A stretch of DNA of 64,000 nucleotides from Sutterella sp047777475 (lineage in GTDB: Bacteria > Pseudomonadota > Gammaproteobacteria > Burkholderiales > Burkholderiaceae_F), in NCBI GenBank assembly GCA_047777475.1, contig JBKEET010000007.1, forward strand, positions 1 to 64,000, given 5' to 3'. A program made the position numbers and the translations under genes. Shown here one piece after another: positions 52,729 through 61,133 of this stretch. The notes below the pieces were generated by a model that searched no databases, was not told the DNA's origin, and saw only the letters and a list, made by a program, of their open reading frames with translations. Numbering within the stretch: the first letter of the stretch is position 1; each line of letters begins with the position of its first letter.

Positions 52729-53528
52729 CAACGCCGTCTATTGCTTTTGAAAGCCTTCAGTTCGGGCATACGAAAAAGCCGCTCTTCGAGCCGCTTACCA
52801 TGAACTGCGAGCCGGGCAGCATCTGCGCCGTGCTCGGCGGCAACGGCCGCGGCAAGAGCACGCTCTTGGCCACCGTCACGGGCGTGCTGCGGCCGGTCTC
52901 GGGCAGGGTGGTCGTCACGGGCGGCGCCGCGCTCGTGCCGCAGTCCTTCCGGCCTGCCTTCGGGTGGACGGTGAAGGAAGTCGTTCTCATGGGCCGCGTC
53001 CGCTCGATCGGGCTCTTTTCGCAGCCCAAGCCTGAGGACGAAAGGCGCTGCGAGGAGGCGCTCGAGCAGCTCGGCATCGCCAACCTGGCGGGCAAGGACT
53101 TCTCGCGCCTCTCGGGCGGCCAGCAGCAGCTCGCGCTGATCGCCCGCGCACTGGTGAGCGAGAGCCGCAGCATCCTGCTCGACGAGCCCTGCTCGGCGCT
53201 CGACCTTTCCAACCAGCGCGTGGTCCTGCAGCTCATCGTGAGCCTCTCGCAGAAGGAGGGCCGCACCGTGATCTTCACGACCCACGACCCGACGCATGCG
53301 CTCGAGGCCGCCGACAAGACGCTGCTGCTCTATCCGGGCGGCAAGTGGACGGCGGGCCCGAGCGACGAGGTCCTCACCGAAGAGAACCTGCACCGCGCCT
53401 ACGGCATCACCGTGCGGCGCATCCCCCGCGAAGGGAACGTGCCGGTGCTCGCGCCCGAGTTCAACCTCGATCGTCAGGCGGGAGGAACCCCGCCGCGAGC
53501 AGGTGCTGCCGGCCCTTTGGGCCAGTGA
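52725..53528 (+). CDS. ABC transporter ATP-binding protein (FecE/BtuD type)
   Basis: It starts with GTG at 52725 inside the permease stop and has 267 residues. The motifs are Walker A GGNGRGKST (about residue 38), signature LSGGQQQLALIARAL (about 128), Walker B SILLDEPCSAL and the switch His in FTTHDPTHALEAAD. It powers the FecCD-type importer. The 3' end overlaps the convergent ModA-like gene by 68 bp; the last 20 residues (QAGGTPPRAGAAGPLGQ) are low complexity and read through that overlap. Confidence 0.92.
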   Translation: MTTPSIAFESLQFGHTKKPLFEPLTMNCEPGSICAVLGGNGRGKSTLLATVTGVLRPVSGRVVVTGGAALVPQSFRPAFGWTVKEVVLMGRVRSIGLFSQPKPEDERRCEEALEQLGIANLAGKDFSRLSGGQQQLALIARALVSESRSILLDEPCSALDLSNQRVVLQLIVSLSQKEGRTVIFTTHDPTHALEAADKTLLLYPGGKWTAGPSDEVLTEENLHRAYGITVRRIPREGNVPVLAPEFNLDRQAGGTPPRAGAAGPLGQ

Positions 53529-54201
53529 TGAAGCCCTCGAGCTTTTCCGCTTCGGGGGTGTCCGCGATGAGCGCCAGCGTATAGCGGCACTCGACATTGA
53601 ACGCTTCAGGGATCTTCACGGCCCTGAAGCGTTTTTTGTCGAGCGAGAGCGCGTTGTGCGCATAGCTCGTGAAGACGTCGCAGCGTCCCTCGCCGAGCAG
53701 CCAGGCCGCCGCGCTCATGCCCGCGGGCGGCTTCGGGGAATTGCGGCCGCCCGCCATCGGGACGGCGCGGGCCTTAAGCAGCGTGCCCAGCCCCGGCACC
53801 GCCTTTTCAGCGCCTTTTGCGAAAAATTCCTGCGCATAGTCGCCGCCCGGGTCGTCTCCCGGAGTCGAGGTGCCGATTTTGAGCGACTCGTCGCTCAGGA
53901 GCGCGACCCAGTCCTTGTTGTCCGTTTTCGGCCCGCGCATCACGACGAGCCCGAGGCGGTCGCGCGCCGCGGTGCGGCAGCGCTTCGCGATGCCGCCCTT
54001 GACGAGCGCTTCGGCGTGCGCGGCGTTCGCGGAAACGAAAAGCGAGCAGGGCTCACCCGCCTCGATGCGGGCGCGAAGCAGCCCCGCCGGCCCGAATTCG
54101 GCTTCAGCGGGAATGCCGGTCTCGTCCGTAAAGTCCTTCAGCAGCGGTCCGAAGGCGCGGCGAAGGCTGCCCGCGGCGAGCACTTTCAAGGGTTCGGTCA
54201 T
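53461..54201 (-). CDS. ModA-like substrate-binding protein without signal peptide
   Basis: The 246-residue protein looks like a molybdate/extracellular solute-binding type II fold: LKVLAAGSLRRAFGPLLKDF, AEFGPAGLLRARIEAGEPCS, LFVSANAAHAEALVKGG, then IGTSTPGDDPGGDYAQEFF and CDVFTSYAHNALSLDKKRF. Members of this family are normally exported, but this one begins MTEPLKVLAAGS, directly at the first strand, with no leader. It may act inside the cell or use another route. It is convergent with the ABC ATPase and divergent from the sensor kinase gene. Confidence 0.82.
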   Translation of the reverse strand: MTEPLKVLAAGSLRRAFGPLLKDFTDETGIPAEAEFGPAGLLRARIEAGEPCSLFVSANAAHAEALVKGGIAKRCRTAARDRLGLVVMRGPKTDNKDWVALLSDESLKIGTSTPGDDPGGDYAQEFFAKGAEKAVPGLGTLLKARAVPMAGGRNSPKPPAGMSAAAWLLGEGRCDVFTSYAHNALSLDKKRFRAVKIPEAFNVECRYTLALIADTPEAEKLEGFITGPKGRQHLLAAGFLPPDDRG

Positions 54202-54326
54202 GGCGAAGCTCCTTAGGAATCAGCATGATGAAAGCGATTTTAGGACGCCCGGCCGCAGGAGGGCGGCACTCGGCTAAAATCCCCAAAAAGCGCCTAACGG
54301 CGCCGCATCCGCCCGGGCCCCTCTGC

Positions 54327-56195
54327 ATGACTCCTCTTCTTTTAAAGCGCGCCGCGGCGGCGCTTCTCTCGCTCTGCGCGGCTGCGGCTTTGGCCGCCGA
54401 AGCCGCCCCGGGCGAGCCGCCGACGCTGCGCATCGCCATCGTCAAATTCGTGCGCCCCGCTCCCAACGAGGAAATCGTGGACGACACGCTCGCCGCGCTG
54501 CGCCGCTATTTCGGCGCGGAGCGCGTCAAGGTGACCTATCCGTCGCTCCTCGGGCTGCGCGAGGCGATCGAGGAGGGGAGCGTCGACGTTTTCCTCTCGA
54601 GCGCCGGCTTTTACTGGCGCATGTCGCCTTACGGCGTGCGCGACCTGGCCACCGCCGTCTCCGACGCCTATCCCGACCCCAACCGCAGCGACGGCACGGC
54701 GATGATCGTGAAGGCGGGCCGCAGCGACCTAAAGGACCTCCCTGACCTCAAGGGCAAGGTGCTCGTGACGAGCACGCCGAGCGCCTTCACCGGGCGGCTT
54801 GTGCCTTTCGGCGAGATTTACCGCGCGGGGTACCGGCCCGAGACGTTTTTCGGGCGCACGATCTACCTCGGCGACGGCCGGGCGATGGCGCGCGCCCCCG
54901 AGGCGCTCCTCTCGGGCGAGGCGGACGTCGCCTTCATGCGGCTTTGCTTTTACGAGGAGCTCCTCGAGCGCCGGCCCGAGCTGAAAGGGCGGCTCGCGGT
55001 CATCCACCGCCTCGACAGGCCCGAGGACGCCGAGCCCTGCCGCCGCTCGACCGAGCTCTATCCGACGTGGACCGTGGCGACGACGCCGAAGACGCCGCCG
55101 CAGGTCTCCCGCCTCGTGACCCGCGTGCTCCTCGAGATGCCGCCCTCGCGCAGGGACGGCCTCTACTGGGGCGTGGTGACGGACTACAGCGCGCTCGACC
55201 GGCTCTTCCGCGACCTGAAAGAAGGGCCCTACGCCTACATGAAGCAGTTCACGATGAGGCGCTTCCTGTCGGAAAACTGGCGCCCCATCGCCCTGGTGCT
55301 GCTGCTGATGCTCGGGCTCGCGATGCACAGCGTGCGCGTCACGCAGATCGTGAGGGAGCGCACGGCATCGCTGCGCAAGGCCCTTAAGGTGCAGAAGGAG
55401 CTCGGCGAGCGCGAGCGCATCGCATCGGACCGTCTTGCGCACATGGAAAAGGCGAGCGTCGTCTCGCAGCTCTCGGTCATCTTCGCGCACGAGATGCGCC
55501 AGCCGCTGGGTGCGATCTCGCTCTACAGCTTCGCCCTGAAGAAGCTCCTCGGCGCCGACCCGATCGACCGGGAAAAGGCCGAGGGCGTGCTCAAAAAGCT
55601 CGACGAGCAGACGGCGCGCGCCGACGGCATCGTGACGAGGGTGCGCGCCTACGCGAAGTCCGAGGAGCCGAGGCGGGTGCCGGTGAGCCTTCTCAAGACG
55701 ACCGAGAAGGCGCTCTCCGAGCTCGAGGGCACGCGGCGCTGGAAAGCCGCGGTCGAGCTCTCGGCCGAGGCGGACCCGCAGGTGCTCGCCGATCCGCTCG
55801 AGGCGGAGCTCATCGCGCTCAATCTCGTCAAGAACGCGCTGCAGGCGCTCGAGCCGCTCGGCACGGCGGGCCGCGTCTGGGTGCGCGTCTCCGAAGAGGA
55901 GAAACAAGCCGTGCTCACGGTGTCCGACAACGGCGAGGGCGTGACCGACGATTTCGCCGCCTCGCTCAACCGCTCGTTTGCGAGCACGAAGCCCGAAGGC
56001 CTCGGGCTCGGACTCTCGATCGTGCGGGGCATCCTCGAGCGGCACCGCGGGCACATCGCTTTCGCGCGGGCCGCCTCGGGCGGACTTGCCGCGCGCGTGA
56101 CGATGCCGCTTCTCGCGCCCGGAGAGGGCGCGGGGCCGGCATCCGGCAAAGATTCAGCCAACCCGCCGCAGCAGACGAAAGGAGGTCAGCCATGA
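54327..56195 (+). CDS. TtrS-like sensor histidine kinase with PhnD-type periplasmic domain
   Basis: The ATG at 54327 starts a signal peptide (MTPLLLKRAAAALLSLCAAA) and 622 residues. Residues about 35-310 are a PhnD/phosphonate-binding-like sensor domain (LRIAIVKFVRPAPNEEIVDD, VDVFLSSAGFYWRM, LKGKVLVTSTPSAFTGRL). One membrane helix (RPIALVLLLMLGLAMHSVRV) leads to the kinase: His in IFAHEMRQPLGAISL (about 422), N box NLVKNALQAL, DNGEGV and GLGLGLSIVRGIL. This is the architecture of the tetrathionate sensor TtrS. The ligand is unknown. It overlaps the regulator gene by four bases. Confidence 0.92.
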   Translation: MTPLLLKRAAAALLSLCAAAALAAEAAPGEPPTLRIAIVKFVRPAPNEEIVDDTLAALRRYFGAERVKVTYPSLLGLREAIEEGSVDVFLSSAGFYWRMSPYGVRDLATAVSDAYPDPNRSDGTAMIVKAGRSDLKDLPDLKGKVLVTSTPSAFTGRLVPFGEIYRAGYRPETFFGRTIYLGDGRAMARAPEALLSGEADVAFMRLCFYEELLERRPELKGRLAVIHRLDRPEDAEPCRRSTELYPTWTVATTPKTPPQVSRLVTRVLLEMPPSRRDGLYWGVVTDYSALDRLFRDLKEGPYAYMKQFTMRRFLSENWRPIALVLLLMLGLAMHSVRVTQIVRERTASLRKALKVQKELGERERIASDRLAHMEKASVVSQLSVIFAHEMRQPLGAISLYSFALKKLLGADPIDREKAEGVLKKLDEQTARADGIVTRVRAYAKSEEPRRVPVSLLKTTEKALSELEGTRRWKAAVELSAEADPQVLADPLEAELIALNLVKNALQALEPLGTAGRVWVRVSEEEKQAVLTVSDNGEGVTDDFAASLNRSFASTKPEGLGLGLSIVRGILERHRGHIAFARAASGGLAARVTMPLLAPGEGAGPASGKDSANPPQQTKGGQP

Positions 56196-56839
56196 GCGTG
56201 GGACGCATCCGGGATATATCGCCCGAAGAAAAGAAGGAAGCGCAGGCCGCGTGCCTCGTGCGGATCGTCGACGACGACGATTCGCTGCGCGATGCGCTCG
56301 GGCTCGTGCTCGGGCTCGAGGGCTGGAAGACGGCGAGTTACCGCTCGGCCGAGGATTTCCTCAGGGGCGACGCGCCCTCGGTGCCGGGCTGCGCGGTGAT
56401 GGACGTGCGCATGCCGGGCCTCTCCGGCATTGAGGCGCAGGCCGAGATGAACGAGAGGGGACTGACGCTGCCGATCATCTTCCTCACCGGGCACGGCGAC
56501 GTCGACATGGCCGTCGGGGCGCTCCACGAGGGCGCGGCCGACTTCATCCAGAAGCCCGTCGACAACGAGCGGCTCCTGCGCGCGATCGGGTCGGCCTGCG
56601 CCGACAGCCTGCTCGCCTCGCTCGGGCTCTCGAGCGGCGAGGAAATGCGCCGCCGTGCCGCGAGCCTCACCGCGCGCGAGCGCGCCATCGCCGAGCTCCT
56701 TGCTCAAGGGCTCATGAACCGCGAGATCGCCGAGCGGCTTTCGATTGCCGTGCGCACGGTCGAGGTGCACCGCGCCGCGGTGCTCCGCAAGCTCGGCGTG
56801 AAAAGCGCGGCCGACGTCGCGCGGGCACTGCGGCTCTGA
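56192..56839 (+). CDS. TtrR/FixJ-family response regulator
   Basis: The 215-residue protein has a receiver domain with the acidic pocket VDDDDSLRDAL, phospho-acceptor Asp in VMDVRMPGLSG (about residue 69), Thr in FLTGHGDVDMAV and Lys in IQKPVDNERLL. A LuxR-type helix-turn-helix follows (LTARERAIAELLAQGLMNRE, ERLSIAVRTVEVHRAAVLRK). It is the partner of the TtrS-like kinase. Regulators of this class bind palindromes, so it is a candidate for the CCACTACGTAGTGG elements 6-9 kb away; this link is inference. Confidence 0.93.
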   Translation: MSVGRIRDISPEEKKEAQAACLVRIVDDDDSLRDALGLVLGLEGWKTASYRSAEDFLRGDAPSVPGCAVMDVRMPGLSGIEAQAEMNERGLTLPIIFLTGHGDVDMAVGALHEGAADFIQKPVDNERLLRAIGSACADSLLASLGLSSGEEMRRRAASLTARERAIAELLAQGLMNREIAERLSIAVRTVEVHRAAVLRKLGVKSAADVARALRL

Positions 56840-56917
56840 CCCGCCCGCGGGGCGGGAGCCTGCGATAAAATTTCAGGCACCCTGCTTCAAAGGCAGGGGC
56901 CAACGGAACACAGACAC

Positions 56918-57811
56918 ATGCATATCGCCATCATCGGTCTCGGACTTATCGGCGGCTCGGCCGCGCTCGCCTGGAAAAAGGCGGCCGCGCGCGGGGAGCG
57001 GCCCTTCGGGGAGCTCACCATTGCGGCCGCCGACACGCGCCGCGAAACGCTCGCGCTCGCCCGGCGCATCGGCGCGGCCGACCGCGTCACGCCGAGCGCC
57101 GCCGAAGCGATGAAGGACGCCGACCTCGTGCTCTGCGCCGTGCCCGTGCTGGCGATCGAGGGCGTGATGCGCGAGTTCGCGAAGTCCGCGCCCGAGGGGT
57201 GCATCTTCACCGACGCGGGCAGCGTGCGCGCGAGCGTCATCGCCGCCGCGCGCCGCGCCATGCCCGATCGCCTGCGGCGCTACGCGCCCTACCATCCGAT
57301 CGCCGGCGCCGAGAAGGCGGGGCTTGAAAACGCCTCGCCCGATCTCTTCGAAGGCGCGGCGGGCGTGCTCACGCCGCTGCCCGAGACCGACGCCGATGCG
57401 GGCGACACCGTCGCCGCGCTCTGGGAGTGCGCGGGGCTTCGCACCGTGCGCATGACGCCCGAGGCGCACGACCGCGTCTACGCGCTCGTCTCGCACGTGC
57501 CGCACATGATCGCCTTTGCGCTCATGAACACCGCCGCCTCGGCGCCGGAGCACGACACGGCGCTGCGCGCCGCCGGCGGGGGCTTCCGCGACACCACCCG
57601 CATCGCCGCGGCCGATCCCCGCGTCTGGGCCGACATCGCCTGCGGCAACCGGGAGGCCGTGCTCGACGGCATCGACCGCTTCTCGGGCGAGCTCGCGGCG
57701 CTGCGCGCCCTCGTCGCCGAGGGCGATGAAGCAAAGCTCGAGCGCTATTTCGCCCGCGCGGCCGAAGCGCGCCGCGCGATGGCCTCGCTCCTGCCGCCGA
57801 AACGCGGCTGA
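56918..57811 (+). CDS. tyrA: Prephenate dehydrogenase
   Basis: This 297-residue protein has the NAD-binding GLGLIGGSAAL (residues 7-17), a second-strand Asp (IAAADTRRETL), VLCAVPVLAIEGVMREF, IFTDAGSVRASVI, the catalytic His in APYHPIAGAEKAG, and VYALVSHVPHMIAFALMN. It oxidises prephenate or arogenate in tyrosine synthesis. A GGGGCCAACGGAAC leader precedes the ATG. There is no chorismate mutase fusion, as usual for betaproteobacteria. The sensor-regulator genes end 78 bp upstream. Confidence 0.93.
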   Translation: MHIAIIGLGLIGGSAALAWKKAAARGERPFGELTIAAADTRRETLALARRIGAADRVTPSAAEAMKDADLVLCAVPVLAIEGVMREFAKSAPEGCIFTDAGSVRASVIAAARRAMPDRLRRYAPYHPIAGAEKAGLENASPDLFEGAAGVLTPLPETDADAGDTVAALWECAGLRTVRMTPEAHDRVYALVSHVPHMIAFALMNTAASAPEHDTALRAAGGGFRDTTRIAAADPRVWADIACGNREAVLDGIDRFSGELAALRALVAEGDEAKLERYFARAAEARRAMASLLPPKRG

Positions 57812-57835
57812 CACATCATTTCGGAGCCTTGACAG

Positions 57836-58267
57836 ATGAGCAATCAGATTCCCCGCGCCATGCTGGCCGACATCGTGCTCGCGATTTCGACGGGCGACTA
57901 TGCCTCGGCGCTTGTGATGCTCGGCGACGAGAAGGGCCGCGAGGACTCGGCCGCCGTCTCGGCCTGCCGCGCGCTCTGCGCGGCCGAGCAGGGCGATCGG
58001 GAAACCGCGGAGCGGTGCCTGCGCGTCGCGCTCGACCTTGCGGAGCGGCGCTTGAAGGGCAAGGCGCCCGGCGTGCCCGTGCCCGAGGCGGCGCTGCCGC
58101 TCCTCCCGCCGCCGCTCACGCCCATCGTGCCGAGCCTCGAGGTGGTCTCGCCCGACATGGCCGCGCTGCGGCTGCGGCGCATGCTCGCCGCCCTTTACCG
58201 GCGCTTCGGCATGGACACCGAGGCGGCGATGGAAAACGCACTCCTGCCGCCGAGCGCCCGCGTTTGA
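57836..58267 (+). CDS. Hypothetical protein with helical repeat-like N-terminus
   Basis: This 143-residue protein starts 24 bp after tyrA. Residues 1-80 are Ala/Leu/Glu-rich helices (VLAISTGDYASALVMLGDEK, CRALCAAEQGDRETAERCLR) that resemble a degenerate TPR. A Pro-rich hinge (LPLLPPPLTPIVP) and a second helical part (LRLRRMLAALYRRFGMDTEA) follow. No signal peptide. I do not recognise a family. Position and coding character support it as real. Confidence 0.65.
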   Translation: MSNQIPRAMLADIVLAISTGDYASALVMLGDEKGREDSAAVSACRALCAAEQGDRETAERCLRVALDLAERRLKGKAPGVPVPEAALPLLPPPLTPIVPSLEVVSPDMAALRLRRMLAALYRRFGMDTEAAMENALLPPSARV

Positions 58268-58415
58268 TACGTAAAAATACGTATTTACGGCCGTTTTTTC
58301 TAAACATCAGTACAATCGAGCATAAGTAAAACGTCTTAGAAGCGGGTAGAATTTAGCGGAAAATACGTAGGGCGGGCAGGCCTGATGCCCGCTTTTTTGC
58401 TGAGACCCCTTCACG

Positions 58416-59750
58416 ATGAGTGACGACACCATTGCGTTTGACAAGAGCCCGGCCGCCCAGCTCGGCGGCTGGGTCGATCCTGTCACGGGCACCGACCTGA
58501 TCGCCAGGCGGCGCGAAATCCACAGAACGCCGGAAACCGGCTGGACCGAGTTCATTGCCACCGCGCGCGCCGCGGAGGCGCTCACCGCGCTCGGCTTCAA
58601 GGTGCTCGTCGGCCGCGAGTTCATCAACCCGCAGTACGTGAGGGGCCGGGACGACGAGGAAGTGCGCCTGGCCGAGCTGCACGCCCGCGCCGCCGGCGTC
58701 TCGCCGAGCATCATGCAGCGCATGGGCGGCATCACGGGCCTGGCCGCCGTGCTCGACACGGGCCGCCCGGGGCGCACGATCGCCTTCCGCGCGGAGCTCG
58801 ACGCAATCAAGCTGCAGGAGCCTGAGGACATGGCGCACATTCCCTACAGGCTCGGGTTCGCCTCGGACCGTCCGGGCGCCATGCACGCCTGCGGCCACGA
58901 CGGCCACCAGGCCGCGGTGCTCGAGCTCGCGCGCTTCGTCGCCGCCAACCGCGACCGCCTCTCGGGACGCATCAAGCTCATTTTCCAGCCCGGCGAAGAG
59001 GGCTCGCGCGGCGCCTACCCGATCGTGCAGTCGGGACAGCTCGACGATGTGGACGTGCTCGTCTGCGCGCACCTGATGCCGGACCTCGAAGGCGGCACGA
59101 TCGTTTCGGCGCCCGAGAAATTCCTCTGCACGACGAAGATCGACTTCCGCTTCGAAGGCGAGGCGTCTCACGCCGGCATGCAGCCCCAGCTCGGCCGCAA
59201 CGCGCTGCTCGCGGCGGCCGACGCGTCGCTTCTGCTCATGGCGCTGCCGCGCCACGGCGAAGGCATGACGCGCGTCAACGTCGGCACGCTGCACGCGGGC
59301 GAAGGCCGCAACATCGTCGCCTCGCACGCCGCCATGCAGGTCGAGGTGCGCGGCGAGAACGAGGCGATCAACCGCGCGCTCACCCGCGAGGCCATCCAGC
59401 GCGCCGAAGGCTGCGCGATGGCCTTCGGCGTGCGCTGCGAGCGCGAGATCATGGGCGAGGCGGTCGACTTCGTGCCCGACGACGGCATCGTGCAGATGAT
59501 CACGGTGTGCGCGCGCCGCTCGCGCTACGTGAAAAACGTCGTGCACGCCGTGCCCTACAACGGATCGGACGACGCCACGCTGATGATCCGCCGCGTGCAG
59601 AGCCGCGGCGGCAAGGCGGGGTACTTCTTGGTCGGCGCGGCGCTCGACGCCGAGCACGAGCATGCGCACGTCGACTTCGACGAGAAGTACCTGATCACGC
59701 TCTACGACATGTACTCGAACCTCCTGATCGGCCTGTCGGGGGTCTGGTAG
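58416..59750 (+). CDS. M20-family amidohydrolase (AbgA-like)
   Basis: The 444-residue enzyme shows M20D features: RREIHRTPETGWTEF, FRAELDAIKLQE, the metal-binding HACGHDGHQAAVLELARF (about residue 155), FQPGEEGSRGAYPIV, the lid segment EGEASHAGMQPQLGRNALLA and VPYNGSDDATLM. It is closest in layout to p-aminobenzoyl-glutamate hydrolase subunit A and indole-acetyl-amino-acid hydrolases, which cleave N-acyl amino acids in the cytoplasm. No AbgB or AbgT neighbour is present. A short palindromic region (CGTAAA...TTTACG, about 58269-58288) lies upstream. Confidence 0.87.
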   Translation: MSDDTIAFDKSPAAQLGGWVDPVTGTDLIARRREIHRTPETGWTEFIATARAAEALTALGFKVLVGREFINPQYVRGRDDEEVRLAELHARAAGVSPSIMQRMGGITGLAAVLDTGRPGRTIAFRAELDAIKLQEPEDMAHIPYRLGFASDRPGAMHACGHDGHQAAVLELARFVAANRDRLSGRIKLIFQPGEEGSRGAYPIVQSGQLDDVDVLVCAHLMPDLEGGTIVSAPEKFLCTTKIDFRFEGEASHAGMQPQLGRNALLAAADASLLLMALPRHGEGMTRVNVGTLHAGEGRNIVASHAAMQVEVRGENEAINRALTREAIQRAEGCAMAFGVRCEREIMGEAVDFVPDDGIVQMITVCARRSRYVKNVVHAVPYNGSDDATLMIRRVQSRGGKAGYFLVGAALDAEHEHAHVDFDEKYLITLYDMYSNLLIGLSGVW

Positions 59751-59898
59751 GAGCTCAACCCTTCCTGCGCCCGCCTTCTTCGGCGATCGGTAAGCTTCGC
59801 AAAAGGCGGGCATGATAATCTTCGCGCACCCGCGCGCGCAGGGCAGACTTCCCTGCGGCGCGGGCATCGCTTTCCATTTCACCGGAGCAACTTCAAAA

Positions 59899-60690
59899 AT
59901 GACAATCAGGACCACGCTGGCGGCTGCGCTCATGCTGGCGATCGGCTGCGGCGCCGCCAATGCCGAATTCAAGGACATCACCGTCGACGGCCAGACGATT
60001 ACGAAATCCTCCCAGACGCGCCTCGCGCACGAGGCGCTCATGGCCGGCGGGGATCCGCACGCGGCCGTCAAGCCGGGCTTCGAGGACGACATCCGCCAGC
60101 TCGTCATCGAGCGCACGGTGCTCGCCAACGCCGCCCGCCGGCAGGGCCTCGACAAGAAGGCCGACGTCCGGGAAGAAATCCGCGACCAGGGCGACACGAT
60201 CCTGGCGCGCCACGCCGTGACCGCCTATGCCGACGCCCATCCGGTTTCCGAAGCCGACGCCAAGGCCGAATACGGCAAGCGCAAGGCCAAGTACGGCGAC
60301 ACCGAGGTGCAGCTCGACCATATCCTCGTGGCGACCAAGGAAGAGGCCGCGAAGATCATCGCCGACCTCAAGAAGGGCGGCGATTTCGGCAAGCTCGCCG
60401 CTGAGAAGTCGCTCGACCGCATGTCCGCCGAAAACGGCGGCGAGCTGCCCTGGACCTCGCCCAACAGCTTCACGCCCGACCTTGCCAAAGCCGTGAAGGG
60501 CCTGAAGAAGGGAGAGCTCTGCAAGGAGCCGGTCGCCTCGCCCGCGGGCTTCCACGTTGTGAAGCTCGCCGACACGAGGGCCGCGAAGTTCCCGTCCTAC
60601 GACGACATGCAGGTTGAAATCACGCGCGACCTGCTCCAGGAGCGCATCCGCGCCTGGGTGAACGAGGAAATCGCAAGGCCAAGGTCGTGA
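59899..60690 (+). CDS. Exported parvulin-type peptidyl-prolyl isomerase
   Basis: The ATG at 59899 starts a signal peptide (MTIRTTLAAALMLAIGCGAA). The 263-residue protein has a helical chaperone-like N-part, then a rotamase domain: VQLDHILVATKEEAAKIIAD, LKKGGDFGKLAAEKSLD, GGELPWTSPNSFTPDLAKA and SPAGFHVVKLADTR. This is the PpiC/PrsA-type parvulin fold, which assists folding in the periplasm. It has its own terminator. It is the third prolyl isomerase gene in the window. Confidence 0.92.
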   Translation: MTIRTTLAAALMLAIGCGAANAEFKDITVDGQTITKSSQTRLAHEALMAGGDPHAAVKPGFEDDIRQLVIERTVLANAARRQGLDKKADVREEIRDQGDTILARHAVTAYADAHPVSEADAKAEYGKRKAKYGDTEVQLDHILVATKEEAAKIIADLKKGGDFGKLAAEKSLDRMSAENGGELPWTSPNSFTPDLAKAVKGLKKGELCKEPVASPAGFHVVKLADTRAAKFPSYDDMQVEITRDLLQERIRAWVNEEIARPRS

Positions 60691-60717
60691 AGTAATTCCC
60701 GACAATTCCGCAAAGAA

Positions 60718-60758
60718 CAAACCCGCGCGTTCCGGAAAGAACAGCGCGGGTTTCCTTT
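60718..60758. terminator. Terminator between parvulin and thioredoxin-fold genes
   Basis: AAACCCGCGC and GCGCGGGTTT pair over 10 bp with a 15-nt loop. It is T-rich after the stem on the plus strand and serves the convergent pair. Confidence 0.75.
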
Positions 60759-60775
60759 GCCTTCGCAGGGTCCGT

Positions 60776-61105
60776 TCAGGCCGGTGCCTGCCCCTTGAGA
60801 AGCTTCGCGCTCAGCATCGAGGCGACTTCGCTTTCCGCGGGGACCCTCCCCATGGAGAGCACTTCTTCGTCGACCACGAGGGCGGGCGTCAAGAGAATGC
60901 CGTAAGCGGCAATGACGTTGATGTCCGTGATGAGCGCGACGCGCTCCTTGATGCCGAGCCGGTCGGCGGCGGCCTGCGTCACGTTGCGCAGCCTGTGGCA
61001 GCGCGCGCAGCCCGAGCCGAGCACCTTGATGCGGGCCTTGGCGGCCTCGGCCGCTTCTTCGGGCGTGAGCGGCCTCACGTCGCGGGTTTTGCGGAAAAAG
61101 ATCAT
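60776..61105 (-). CDS. Small thioredoxin-fold redox protein with CxxC
   Basis: The ATG at 61105 follows GGGAG and gives 109 residues. The fold is the glutaredoxin/thioredoxin-like 'redox-active disulphide protein' type: IKVLGSGCARCHRLRNVTQA with the active C-x-x-C (about residues 33-36), ALITDINVIAAYGILLTPAL and VVDEEVLSMGRVPAESEV. It ends an arsR-permease operon; such pairings are common and suggest a role in thiol or metalloid handling. It lies 28 bp after the permease gene. Confidence 0.85.
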   Translation of the reverse strand: MIFFRKTRDVRPLTPEEAAEAAKARIKVLGSGCARCHRLRNVTQAAADRLGIKERVALITDINVIAAYGILLTPALVVDEEVLSMGRVPAESEVASMLSAKLLKGQAPA

Positions 61106-61133
61106 GGCGGATACTCCCTGAAATAAATCGCCT

